Assembly (NCBI GenBank): GCA_023666835.1
Contig: JAMPBJ010000001.1
Location: 1 to 64,000, forward strand
Source: Bacteroides sp.
GTDB lineage: Bacteria; Bacteroidota; Bacteroidia; Bacteroidales; Muribaculaceae
Length of the DNA stretch: 64,000 nucleotides
Reading direction: 5' to 3'
Part shown: piece by piece, positions 8,675-16,040 of the stretch
How the letters are laid out: every line of letters starts with the position of its first letter
Numbering within the stretch: the first letter of the stretch is position 1
Translations under genes and position numbers: made by a program
The notes under the pieces: generated by a model
The model's input: the letters and a program-made list of their open reading frames with translations, nothing else
Told to the model about the DNA's origin: nothing
Databases searched by the model: none

Positions 8675-9520
8675 TCAATCGGTGATCTCTATGATGCAAT
8701 CGGCCGGCTGCTTGATGTTTTCATCAAGAATGATTTCGCCCACCGACTTGACTTTGATGTGTCCTGTAGTGGGATTCTTGATGCTTGTGACAGCCGAGGA
8801 TATGGTAGCATTCACTTCACTTTCTTCGAAAGCCAGGTCGGCATCAGCATCGAAGGTGCAGTTTTCGAGCACCAGACCGGTGCAATAGCAGAGCGGCTGT
8901 GTGCCCGATATGTGGCAGTTGATCAAATGCAGACCTTTCGAGTGCCAGCCGAGGTATTCACCTGTCAGCCTGGTGTTTCTTACGGTCACGTTCTCAGTAT
9001 TCCAGAACGCGTCCTTAGAGTCGATGTCGGCGTCGGCGATGTTGACATTCCGACAGTATTGGAACGAGTAGTTGCCCTGCTGCTTGTAGTTGGCAATATC
9101 GATGTCGCGACTGTGCATGAACAGATAGTCGGCATGGGCTACTTCGACATTTCGAAGGCGCACATTGCTGACGTGCCACATCGTCTCCTGTGCATCGGGT
9201 ATGCGGACATTTGTCAGCGACAGATTGTCCATTTCGCGAAACATCTTCGGAGCCTCGACGAGAGTGTCTTTCATCACAAGATTGCGGCTGTACCACAATG
9301 CGGCACGGGCGCCCTCAGTGAAAAGGCAATTGTCGATCAAAAATCCATCTACGTGCCAAAACGGGTATTTTCCCTCAAACCGGCAGTTGACGGCTTCGAT
9401 GTTGCTACTCTCTTTGATTGCCGATTCGCCGGCATGTATTGTGACGTTTTCCAGCCGAAGGTCGTGGCTGGCAAAAAGGGGTCGTTCGCCCCCGAATTCC
9501 TGATTCTGTATGGTTTTCAT
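8675..9520 (-). CDS. DUF3737 family right-handed beta-helix protein
   Basis: 281 residues with no signal peptide or membrane helix. The whole length consists of short repeated rungs of the form LxNCxF / LxNVxI / WxxxNVxxxN, the pattern of a right-handed parallel beta-helix. The N-terminal FGGERPLFASHDL and the C-terminal SAVTSIKNPTTG segment match the DUF3737 family as I know it. The biochemical activity is unknown; the family is sometimes labelled hydrolase without proof. It is the first gene of an operon with the MATE exporter and C-S lyase. Confidence 0.85.
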   Translation of the reverse strand: MKTIQNQEFGGERPLFASHDLRLENVTIHAGESAIKESSNIEAVNCRFEGKYPFWHVDGFLIDNCLFTEGARAALWYSRNLVMKDTLVEAPKMFREMDNLSLTNVRIPDAQETMWHVSNVRLRNVEVAHADYLFMHSRDIDIANYKQQGNYSFQYCRNVNIADADIDSKDAFWNTENVTVRNTRLTGEYLGWHSKGLHLINCHISGTQPLCYCTGLVLENCTFDADADLAFEESEVNATISSAVTSIKNPTTGHIKVKSVGEIILDENIKQPADCIIEITD

Positions 9521-9711
9521 CTTATCGGTTTCTCAAATGGTGTGCAAAGATAACAAACACTCTAAAAATAATTCATGACTCAACACTGATTTTTTCTCCC
9601 CGGGGTCGCCCAACCCACGATGTGTGCTGCAAAGTTAGTGCATTGAGAAGGGGTTTGTTCCCAAAATATCAAAAAAATGAGGGCTGTTGCGTCAAAAAAG
9701 AGGCAAAACTG

Positions 9712-9742
9712 TTTGTCGGAATGAAAATTAGTTGTAACTTTG
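9712..9742 (+). promoter_or_regulatory. Promoter of rplU-rpmA
   Basis: TTTG at 9712-9715, a 19-base spacer, then TAACTTTG at 9735-9742. This is a full match to the Bacteroidetes housekeeping consensus. It implies a leader of roughly 80 bases before the ATG at 9832. Confidence 0.8.
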
Positions 9743-9775
9743 CGGTTGATTTTGCCGATCAGGTTCTGAGAAGCG

Positions 9776-9790
9776 TTGCCCGTAGGGCAA
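9776..9790 (+). promoter_or_regulatory. Leader hairpin upstream of rplU
   Basis: TTGCCC-gta-GGGCAA is a perfect 6-bp stem with a 3-base loop inside the predicted rplU leader, 41 bases before the start codon. Ribosomal protein leaders often bind their own product; whether this one does is unknown. Confidence 0.4.
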
Positions 9791-9831
9791 TCACCTGTCG
9801 GAATAACCTATTAATGTATCAATATTAAACA

Positions 9832-10152
9832 ATGTACGCAATTGTAGAAATCCAAGGACAGCAGTTCAAAGCAGAAGCTGACAAGTTCTTGTATGTTCAT
9901 TATCTCGGCGAAGCCGTCAAAGAAGGTGACACAGTTGAATTCGACCGCGTTCTCCTCGCTGATGCCGATGGTGCAGTAAAGGTAGGCGCACCCACCGTTG
10001 AAGGCGCCAAAGTAGTATGCGAAGTTCTCACTCCGCTCGTAAAAGGTGACAAAGTGATCGTTTTCAAGAAAAAACGTCGCAAAGGCTATCGTCGCAAAAA
10101 CGGCCATCGCCAGTATTTCACCAAAGTGTTAATTAAAGAAGTAGTTGCTTAA
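9832..10152 (+). CDS. rplU: 50S ribosomal protein L21
   Basis: 106 residues, normal length. The N terminus [15 protein letters not shown] and the C-terminal basic stretch [16 protein letters not shown] are the L21 signatures, the latter binding 23S rRNA. rpmA follows after 22 bases, the near-universal rplU-rpmA pair. Confidence 0.98.
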   Translation: MYAIVEIQGQQFKAEADKFLYVHYLGEAVKEGDTVEFDRVLLADADGAVKVGAPTVEGAKVVCEVLTPLVKGDKVIVFKKKRRKGYRRKNGHRQYFTKVLIKEVVA

Positions 10153-10174
10153 TCCCTCAAAAATCTAAAAGACA

Positions 10175-10435
10175 ATGGCACATAAAAAAGGTGTAGGTAG
10201 TTCGAAGAACGGTCGTGAATCAGAAAGCAAACGACTCGGCGTGAAGATTTTTGGCGGACAATTCGCTAAAGCCGGCAATATTATCAAACGTCAGCGCGGC
10301 ACAGTGCATCATCCCGGTCTGAATGTAGGCATGGGCAAAGATCACACTTTGTTTGCACTCGTTGATGGTGTTGTGGTTTTCACTGAAGGCAAGAACGGTC
10401 GTCGTTTCATCAACGTGACCCCCGCTGAAGCGTAA
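10175..10435 (+). CDS. rpmA: 50S ribosomal protein L27
   Basis: 86 residues starting [16 protein letters not shown], followed by [16 protein letters not shown]. The protein begins directly with the flexible N-terminal arm that reaches the peptidyl transferase centre and has no Firmicutes-type leader needing cleavage. It is co-transcribed with rplU and ends just before a good intrinsic terminator. Confidence 0.98.
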   Translation: MAHKKGVGSSKNGRESESKRLGVKIFGGQFAKAGNIIKRQRGTVHHPGLNVGMGKDHTLFALVDGVVVFTEGKNGRRFINVTPAEA

Positions 10436-10471
10436 ATCTTCACAGACACTTCCTTAAAAACGAAAAAAACG

Positions 10472-10507
10472 ACTCCCGGAGCTGATGGCTTCGGGAGTTG
10501 ATTTTTT
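10472..10507 (+). terminator. Intrinsic terminator after rpmA
   Basis: Stem ACTCCCGGAGC/GCTTCGGGAGT (one mismatch) with a TGATG loop, followed by a run of T at 10502-10507. Confidence 0.8.
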
Positions 10508-10547
10508 GTGAGGGGCTTCGGAGTTGTGGGAGTTATGGGAGATATAT

Positions 10548-10583
10548 GATTTATAAGATTTATAAGATTTATAAGATTTATAA
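10548..10583. repeat. Four perfect copies of a 9-bp tandem repeat
   Basis: GATTTATAA repeats four times head to tail without error (complement TTATAAATC). It lies between the rpmA terminator and the 3' end of the aquaporin gene. Related 9-mers occur at 44051-44085 and 53739-53765. Confidence 0.9.
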
Positions 10584-10609
10584 GTTGTAGAGGAGGTATA
10601 GTAAAAGAG

Positions 10610-10644
10610 ATCGGCATATCGTCGCTTTAGGACGATATGCCGAT
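10610..10644 (-). terminator. Strong hairpin after aquaporin gene
   Basis: A perfect 14-bp stem (ATCGGCATATCGTC and its complement) encloses a 7-base loop. On the minus strand it is followed by CTCTTTTAC, a modest U tract, so it probably terminates the aquaporin transcript. On the plus strand it could also stop read-through. Confidence 0.65.
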
Positions 10645-10667
10645 GTGGGTTTTAGTGCCGTAGGAGA

Positions 10668-11396
10668 TTACGCCTCGCAGGATTTTTTGCAGCAGCAGTT
10701 GACGCACAGACGGTAGAGAACCACGGCGAGAGCAGCGCCTGCCAGTGGCCCGGCTACCATGATCCAGAAATCGCCCCATGCACCTGCACCTTCAGAGAAG
10801 AGGGCGGGGCCAAAGCTACGGGCCGGGTTGACTGAACAGTTGTCAACGCCGATGCCAACGATGTTGACCAGACCAAGGGCGATGCCGATGGCGATGCCGG
10901 CAAAATTGCCTGCGCCTTTCTTCTCATCTGTAGCACAAAGGATCACGAACACAAAGAACATGGTCAGCAACACTTCAGCTATCATGGCAAGCACGGGAGA
11001 TGCACCGGACTGAAGAGTGTTGGCTGCGAGTGTGCCGGTCACGGTGCCGTCAATCTTTGTGATGCCGCCAAAGGCGAAATCGGGGGCAGATTGAGTGAGC
11101 CAGAAAAGGAGACCGCCACCTATGGCTGCGCCTATCAGCTGAGCCACCACATATCCGCAAAAGTCTTTGCACGACATTTTGCCGCTGATGAGCATGGCAA
11201 ACGAAACTGCCGGATTGACATGGCATCCCGATACGCTGCCGATGGCATAGCAAAGGCAGATGAGCACGAGACCGAAACAGATGCCGACGCCCAATACGCC
11301 GATACTGCCATTGGTTCCGGCACCCAAAACGGCGCTACCGCATGCAAGAAGCACAAGGAACATTGTGCCGAACAACTCTGCTAAATACTTTTTCAT
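10668..11396 (-). CDS. MIP-family aquaporin, AqpZ-like
   Basis: 242 residues, six helices and two half-helices carrying the NPA motifs at 61-63 and 190-192, the second followed by Arg193 (NPARSFGPA). It is a water or small-solute channel in the inner membrane. Aligned to E. coli AqpZ by the second NPA, the selectivity-filter residues are Phe41, Asn178, Cys187 and Arg193. The usual histidine is thus replaced by Asn, so permeability could differ from classical water channels. The C terminus ends in a Cys-rich CVNCCCKKSC segment. A TAACTTTGC -7 box lies at 11461-11469, about 65 bases upstream. Confidence 0.92.
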   Translation of the reverse strand: MKKYLAELFGTMFLVLLACGSAVLGAGTNGSIGVLGVGICFGLVLICLCYAIGSVSGCHVNPAVSFAMLISGKMSCKDFCGYVVAQLIGAAIGGGLLFWLTQSAPDFAFGGITKIDGTVTGTLAANTLQSGASPVLAMIAEVLLTMFFVFVILCATDEKKGAGNFAGIAIGIALGLVNIVGIGVDNCSVNPARSFGPALFSEGAGAWGDFWIMVAGPLAGAALAVVLYRLCVNCCCKKSCEA

Positions 11397-11532
11397 GTTG
11401 TTTTGAATTTTTGGTTAGACAATATATGCTTTAAACAAATCAGTATAACATGTATTTCTCGCAAAGTTAAGGGAAAAATCCGTTTGCTGAATTAAAAAAT
11501 GTTAACAACCGCCATTTGGTGGAGTGCTTCTA

Positions 11533-11991
11533 TCAGAAATCCAGATTCTGCACGTTGGAGATGTCGCTCGGCGAAATCTCACCGTCGAGAATGATGACTG
11601 CGATTTCGGATGCGGATTTGGTGTAGAGAATCATTTTTGACAGCTTGTCGGAATTTTCGATCGGCACTCCGTAGATTATCACGGAATCGTTGCCGTCTTT
11701 CGTGTTCATCAGAATTTGCAAGTCGGGGTTTTCGGATAAGAATTTTTTCATTTCAATGTCGATAGCATCGACGCCTTTCTTCTTTTCCGACGAGATGATC
11801 TGGATGAAATTGAGGCGGTTAAGGAAATCGTTTTCGGAAGTGCTTCCGGCCATCTGCATCATTGCTTTGGAGATGTAGACTGACGATACATCGCTTTGGT
11901 TGGCAAGCGATTGAAACAGCATATCTTGACCTTGGGCTGTCGCCGATAGGCAGAGAGCCATTACTGCGATAAGAGATTTGATAAGTTTCAT
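11533..11991 (-). CDS. DUF4252 domain secreted protein
   Basis: 152 residues. The N terminus is a signal peptide (MKLIKSLIAVMALCLSATAQG). The mature part resembles DUF4252: a FLNRLNFIQIISS region, an alternating segment near MKKFLSENPDLQILM, and a strand with SKMILYTKSASEIAVIILDGEIS. It is the last gene of an operon with an ECF sigma factor and a membrane anti-sigma candidate, its start overlapping the upstream stop by four bases. It may be a target or sensor for that system; its biochemical role is unknown. Confidence 0.8.
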   Translation of the reverse strand: MKLIKSLIAVMALCLSATAQGQDMLFQSLANQSDVSSVYISKAMMQMAGSTSENDFLNRLNFIQIISSEKKKGVDAIDIEMKKFLSENPDLQILMNTKDGNDSVIIYGVPIENSDKLSKMILYTKSASEIAVIILDGEISPSDISNVQNLDF

Positions 11992-12692
11992 AATTGTATT
12001 TGTTTTAGAGTATTATCGATGTTGCTTTTGATGTTGTCGACGGTTGAGCGCAGTTTTTTATGGCTCTCATCGGCGGTCGCCATGGATTGGGCGAGAGTGT
12101 TAAGTGCAAGTTGTGTATAGCGTTCGGCTTCCTTCGGATCGGTCACAACCACAAAGTTGGACTGTCGGTTGGCGGTGCGGGAGGGTTTGGCTAAGGATGG
12201 GACAGAGTTTTGATTGTGGACTGACGGTGTTTCGTCAGCCGAGGGCTGGGGTTCGTCAATGGTTTGGGTGGCGATGGTTGCTTCGGCGCTGACTGCTGGA
12301 GTTTTGTCAATATTGCCTGCCGTCAGATCCGGGAGTTGATCTTTGGGCGCTATGTCAGCGGGATCGTTTTGAAGCAGAAATGTGGCGGTCAGAGTGATTG
12401 CCACTACAATTGCGGCAGCGATGGCTGCCCATTTGAGCGTGACGAACCAGCGGGGTCGGCTTGTGCACCGGTCGAGTGTAGAGCTGACCATGCTGTCGAG
12501 TTCGACCGGGATGTCTATGTCGGCATTGCGTGATGAGGCTAATGACAATATCACCTCCTTGTCGGTCTCCAGGTCGGCGGGCAGATGTGAGGCGGTGAGG
12601 AGTAGCGTCTCGAGCTGATGGGTTTGCTCAAGAGTGATCGTGCCGGAGTAGAAAGCATCGAGCAGTGTGCGGATTTGGTTTATTTCGTTCAT
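11988..12692 (-). CDS. Putative transmembrane anti-sigma factor
   Basis: 234 residues: a cytoplasmic helical N-terminal part (1-80), one membrane helix (about 84-108), then a low-complexity periplasmic tail rich in Ser, Ala, Pro and Asp. The tail ends in a predicted helix with TDPKEAERYTQLALNTLAQSM. The layout is that of single-pass anti-sigma factors, and it sits directly between an ECF sigma gene and a DUF4252 gene with four-base overlaps on both sides. No HxxxCxxC zinc motif of ZAS-type anti-sigma factors is visible. The function is therefore inferred mainly from position. Confidence 0.65.
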   Translation of the reverse strand: MNEINQIRTLLDAFYSGTITLEQTHQLETLLLTASHLPADLETDKEVILSLASSRNADIDIPVELDSMVSSTLDRCTSRPRWFVTLKWAAIAAAIVVAITLTATFLLQNDPADIAPKDQLPDLTAGNIDKTPAVSAEATIATQTIDEPQPSADETPSVHNQNSVPSLAKPSRTANRQSNFVVVTDPKEAERYTQLALNTLAQSMATADESHKKLRSTVDNIKSNIDNTLKQIQL

Positions 12693-13189
12693 CTTGGAGA
12701 AGAGTTAATGATGAATAAATGTTTCACTTTTTTGCGTGCGCGAGAGAGAATGGTGCGTATGTTGGTAGGGCTCAGACCTGTTGCCTCGGCTATCTCGTCG
12801 TTTGATAGCTGGGAAAATGAAGCGAGCTCCATAACTTTTTGCTGCCCCTTGGGCAAGCAGGTGATGATCTGACGAAGCAGATCGATCGAATCGCGGGCTG
12901 CAATCCGGTCGGGCATGGAGCTTTCGTCGGATATGTCGGGGGTATCGTCGATCGGAGTTACGGTGTGGCGTGAGCGCAGGGTAGAGATGCATTGGTTGCG
13001 CACGGCAATGATGCAGTAGCTGCGGCGATTGTCGGCGGCTTCTAGGCGATGCCGGTTGACCCACAGTGTCATCAGCGTGTCCTGCACGGCATCGAGAGCA
13101 TCATCGCGGTCTCTCATGATGTGAAAGGCCGTGCGATACATGGCATCGCTCAGGGATTTGACTGTGGTTTTGAATTCGTCAGCATTCAT
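12689..13189 (-). CDS. ECF-type RNA polymerase sigma factor
   Basis: 166 residues, typical ECF size. Region 2 carries MYRTAFHIMRDRDDALDAVQDTLMTLW; region 4 near the C terminus carries LSNDEIAEATGLSPTNIRTILSRARKKVK, the helix-turn-helix for -35 recognition. It overlaps the anti-sigma candidate by four bases. Such units normally control their own operon, but I cannot recognise the cognate promoter. Confidence 0.92.
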   Translation of the reverse strand: MNADEFKTTVKSLSDAMYRTAFHIMRDRDDALDAVQDTLMTLWVNRHRLEAADNRRSYCIIAVRNQCISTLRSRHTVTPIDDTPDISDESSMPDRIAARDSIDLLRQIITCLPKGQQKVMELASFSQLSNDEIAEATGLSPTNIRTILSRARKKVKHLFIINSSPR

Positions 13190-13250
13190 AGATATTGCAT
13201 TCTATAATGATGACGCAACAAGCGGGGCGAATGTCACACGTTGGGTGAAA

Positions 13251-14531
13251 TTATTTTTCATCGTTGTGCCATCGCAGACGATGCAGCTCGGCCGCGCGTT
13301 GCTCTGCAGGGTTGTCGCCGGGTTGCCAAAAGGTCGGGTGTCCGAGATTGTCGGGCATATATTGCTGGTGCACGAAGTTGCCCGGGTAGTTGTGGGGATA
13401 CAGATAGTTGTGACCGTAGCCCATGTCCTTCATCAGTTTGGTGGGCGCATTGCGGATGTGGAGCGGCACAGGCTGGTTGCCGGTCGAGCGTACGATTTCA
13501 AGAGCCGCGTCGATGGCTTTGTAGGCCGAATTGCTTTTTGCCGAGTTGGCAAGATAGATGGTGCATTGAGCCAGAGGAATGCGAGCTTCGGGCCAACCTA
13601 TTTTGTGGATCACGTCGAAAGTGGTGTTGGCAAGCAGCAGGGCATTGGGGTTGGCCAGTCCGATATCCTCGGCGGCAAATATGATCATGCGTCGTCCGAT
13701 GAATTCGGGTTCCTCGCCGCCTTCAATCATTCGGGCAAGCCAGTAGATGGCGGCGTCGGGATCGCTTCCGCGGAGAGATTTGATGAAGGCCGAAATGATG
13801 TCGTAGTGCATCTCGCCGTTTTTGTCGTAGGTAGCCGGATTCTTCTGAAGACTGGCGGTGACCACTTTGTCGTTGATCTCGATCGGCTTACCCTCGGGCG
13901 TGGCCTGCTCGAGCAGATCGAGAATGTTGAGCAATTTGCGGGCATCGCCACCGGCAAATCTGAAAAGGGCCGATGTGCTCTCGACGTTGACGCCATGGGC
14001 CGAGAGGATCGTGTCGGTGGTGATTGCGCGTTGGAAAAGCGTGTTGAGTTCGGTGTCGGTCAGCGGATTGAGAGTATAGACCTGTGCACGCGAAAGCAGA
14101 GGGCGTATGACCTCAAACGATGGATTTTCGGTGGTGGCTCCGATCAGTGTCACGGTGCCGTTTTCGACGGCTGCCAGCAGGCTGTCCTGTTGCGACTTGT
14201 TGAAGCGATGGATTTCGTCAATGAACAGGATGGGTCTGTGGGTGACAAACATGCTTGCGGCATCGGCTTTGCAGCGTTCGATCACCTCCCTGACATCTTT
14301 CACTCCCGAGTGAACGGCGCTAAGTGTGTAGAACGGGGCATTGATGGTGTTGGCTATTATCTTAGCCAGGGTGGTTTTACCCACTCCGGGAGGTCCCCAT
14401 AGTATGAATGAGGCAATATTGCCGGACTCAATCATACGCCGGAGGATGGCTCCTTCGCCGACGATGTGGGTCTGGCCGACATATTCATTGATTGTTTTGG
14501 GGCGCAAACGCTCCGCAAGGGGTAGTTCCAT
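13251..14531 (-). CDS. rarA: Replication-associated recombination protein A, AAA+ ATPase
   Basis: 426 residues from the chosen start MELPLAERLRPKT. The reading frame is open 44 codons further upstream, but that part is not family-like. Walker A is GPPGVGKT (46-53), and Walker B is [10 protein letters not shown] (101-110). The C-terminal half holds the MgsA tetramerisation region (GGEEPEFIGRRMIIFAAEDIGLANP). RarA/MgsA acts on gapped DNA at stalled forks. A TACCTTTG -7 box lies at 14539-14546, just before the ATG, which supports this start. Confidence 0.93.
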   Translation of the reverse strand: MELPLAERLRPKTINEYVGQTHIVGEGAILRRMIESGNIASFILWGPPGVGKTTLAKIIANTINAPFYTLSAVHSGVKDVREVIERCKADAASMFVTHRPILFIDEIHRFNKSQQDSLLAAVENGTVTLIGATTENPSFEVIRPLLSRAQVYTLNPLTDTELNTLFQRAITTDTILSAHGVNVESTSALFRFAGGDARKLLNILDLLEQATPEGKPIEINDKVVTASLQKNPATYDKNGEMHYDIISAFIKSLRGSDPDAAIYWLARMIEGGEEPEFIGRRMIIFAAEDIGLANPNALLLANTTFDVIHKIGWPEARIPLAQCTIYLANSAKSNSAYKAIDAALEIVRSTGNQPVPLHIRNAPTKLMKDMGYGHNYLYPHNYPGNFVHQQYMPDNLGHPTFWQPGDNPAEQRAAELHRLRWHNDEK

Positions 14532-14607
14532 AGTGACACAAAGGTAATAAAAATGTAATAAAAAAATCAGACGAGATGCGTTAAATGAAAATAAAAACCG
14601 AAAATGG

Positions 14608-14638
14608 TTGGGTTCTAAAACAATTTTAATTAACTTTA
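14608..14638 (+). promoter_or_regulatory. Promoter of the small membrane protein / PstS-like operon
   Basis: TTG at 14608-14610, a 20-base spacer and TAACTTTA at 14631-14638, one base from the TAnnTTTG consensus. The start codon at 14727 is about 88 bases downstream, leaving a leader that contains a tandem repeat. Confidence 0.6.
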
Positions 14639-14683
14639 CAAGCGAATTAGAAAACATAACCAAACACCAAGCGTTATTATTGG

Positions 14684-14717
14684 TAGAAAACGAATTAAAG
14701 TAGAAAACTAATTAAAA
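14684..14717 (+). repeat. Two tandem copies of a 17-bp repeat in the leader
   Basis: TAGAAAACGAATTAAAG (14684-14700) is followed directly by TAGAAAACTAATTAAAA (14701-14717); 15 of 17 positions match. A third partial copy, GAATTAGAAAAC, appears at 14644-14655. The site lies between the promoter and the first start codon, so it could be a protein-binding site or RNA element. Confidence 0.7.
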
Positions 14718-14726
14718 ACGCAAGTC

Positions 14727-14969
14727 ATGGAATTTGAGAAGAAAACAAGTAAAATGCCGCAACTGATGCGGAATATATTCGGCGTTGTCATGGTTTTGAT
14801 ATTTGTCGCCGTTGGAGTGCTGTGTCTGATAGGCTTTTTTCCGACGCTGACGGGTAAATGGACATGGCTCAGATATGTCGGTGGCGTAGTTTTTATTCTG
14901 TATGGCATTTGGAGAGGCTATCGCCAGTTTAAGGGTATTGATGAAGATGTCACAACACGCTACGAATAA
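14727..14969 (+). CDS. Small two-helix membrane protein
   Basis: 80 residues with two hydrophobic segments (about 16-38 and 48-64) and short charged ends. No named family is recognised. It is the first gene of a plus-strand run with a PstS-like lipoprotein and a TPR protein, and the lipoprotein start is five bases after its stop. It resembles small inner-membrane proteins commonly found at such places in Bacteroidales, so it is probably real. Confidence 0.65.
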   Translation: MEFEKKTSKMPQLMRNIFGVVMVLIFVAVGVLCLIGFFPTLTGKWTWLRYVGGVVFILYGIWRGYRQFKGIDEDVTTRYE

Positions 14970-14973
14970 GACT

Positions 14974-15963
14974 ATGAACCGCTACGTGAAAACATATCTG
15001 ATGGCCGCAGTGGCAGCGTTGGCTTTGCTGACGGCATGTGGCAAGACTCAGACCGGCGACTATCACAAGGGCGCCGCTGTGGTCGCATGTGACGCGACAT
15101 TCCGCAATGTGCTCGAACAGGAAGTGCAGGTGTTTGAATACAAATACCCCGGCTCCAATGTGCTCGACCTTTATGTCGACGAAGATGCTGCCATCGATTC
15201 GCTTCTGAATCTGAAAAACAACGTCCGTCTGGCTGTGACCTCGCGTCCGCTCGACAAGGAAGAGATCAAGTATCTCAACGACAACAAGCGCTCGGTCAAT
15301 CAGGCTGCCATAGCCGTCGATGCCGTGGCTCTTATAGTCAATCCCGAAAATCCGATGGAGTCGATCGACACTCAAGATCTGATCGATATTCTGACCGGTA
15401 AATATACCACTTGGGACAAGATACCTCAGGCAGGCGATCTCGGCAAAATCATCGTGGCTTTTGACCATCAGGGATCGTCAGCCACCCGATTCATGCGCGA
15501 CTCGCTCATGAATGGTGGTGATTTCGGTAAGAACGTATATGCCCAGGGCTCGCCCCGCGCGGTGATTGATCTGGTTGCCTCGCATAAAAACGCCATCGGT
15601 GTGGTTGGTGTCAGTTGGCTTGCCTCGGATCTCAGCGGCTCGGAGATGACAGCAGAAGAGATGTCGCGTATCAGCGATGTCGACGAGACTGCTGAAATGG
15701 CCACTTTCTCCGACACGGCCCACGACGTGAAAGTGCTCGCCGTGCAGGGTAAAGACAAAGTGGACGCCTATCTGCCCACACAATATAATATATATAGCGG
15801 CGACTATCCGTATTATCGTCAGATATATTTGATATCCACAAGTGCGCCCAGCACCGTGGGGCACAGCTTCTATACATTCGTCACCGGTTCGGTTGGACAG
15901 AAGGTGATTCTCTCCACCGGCATTTGTCCGAAAACCATTTCAACCCAATTCGTCGAACTTTGA
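14974..15963 (+). CDS. PstS-like phosphate-binding lipoprotein
   Basis: 329 residues from MNRYVKTYL. An open frame extends upstream to 14902, but only this start gives a proper lipoprotein signal with the lipobox LLTAC (Cys22). The mature part is a type-2 periplasmic binding protein of the PBP2_phosphate kind: an early CDATF motif, DQGSSATRFM-like ligand loop (HQGSSATRFM) and GVVGVSWLASDL. Homologues in Bacteroidetes often sit in exbB-exbD-tonB clusters rather than with pstCAB. Here neither set is adjacent, only a TPR protein follows. Phosphate as ligand is inferred, not shown. Confidence 0.82.
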   Translation: MNRYVKTYLMAAVAALALLTACGKTQTGDYHKGAAVVACDATFRNVLEQEVQVFEYKYPGSNVLDLYVDEDAAIDSLLNLKNNVRLAVTSRPLDKEEIKYLNDNKRSVNQAAIAVDAVALIVNPENPMESIDTQDLIDILTGKYTTWDKIPQAGDLGKIIVAFDHQGSSATRFMRDSLMNGGDFGKNVYAQGSPRAVIDLVASHKNAIGVVGVSWLASDLSGSEMTAEEMSRISDVDETAEMATFSDTAHDVKVLAVQGKDKVDAYLPTQYNIYSGDYPYYRQIYLISTSAPSTVGHSFYTFVTGSVGQKVILSTGICPKTISTQFVEL

Positions 15964-16040
15964 TTAAACCGAGAGGGATAATATACATCTAACAAAAAAG
16001 AATATATCATAAAACTAACACTACAAATAGACACAAGATC

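Larger units (their letters stand above)
9521..9831. other. Divergent intergenic region between DUF3737 operon and rplU
   Basis: 311 bases without a gene. It holds the rplU promoter and leader hairpin on the plus strand. On the minus strand there are two TAnnTTTGC -7-like boxes: TATCTTTGC at 9544-9552, only 24 bases before the DUF3737 start, and TAACTTTGC at 9629-9637. Neither minus-strand box has a TTG at the ideal distance. The palindrome CCCCGGGG lies at 9598-9605. Confidence 0.5.

Noticed and set aside
8447-9553. 368-codon plus-strand frame opposite the DUF3737 and MATE genes
   Set aside because: Spans two real minus-strand genes and has no coherent domain.
13131-14402. 423-codon open frame on the plus strand opposite rarA
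   Set aside because: Antisense shadow; rarA on the minus strand has Walker motifs and full family length.
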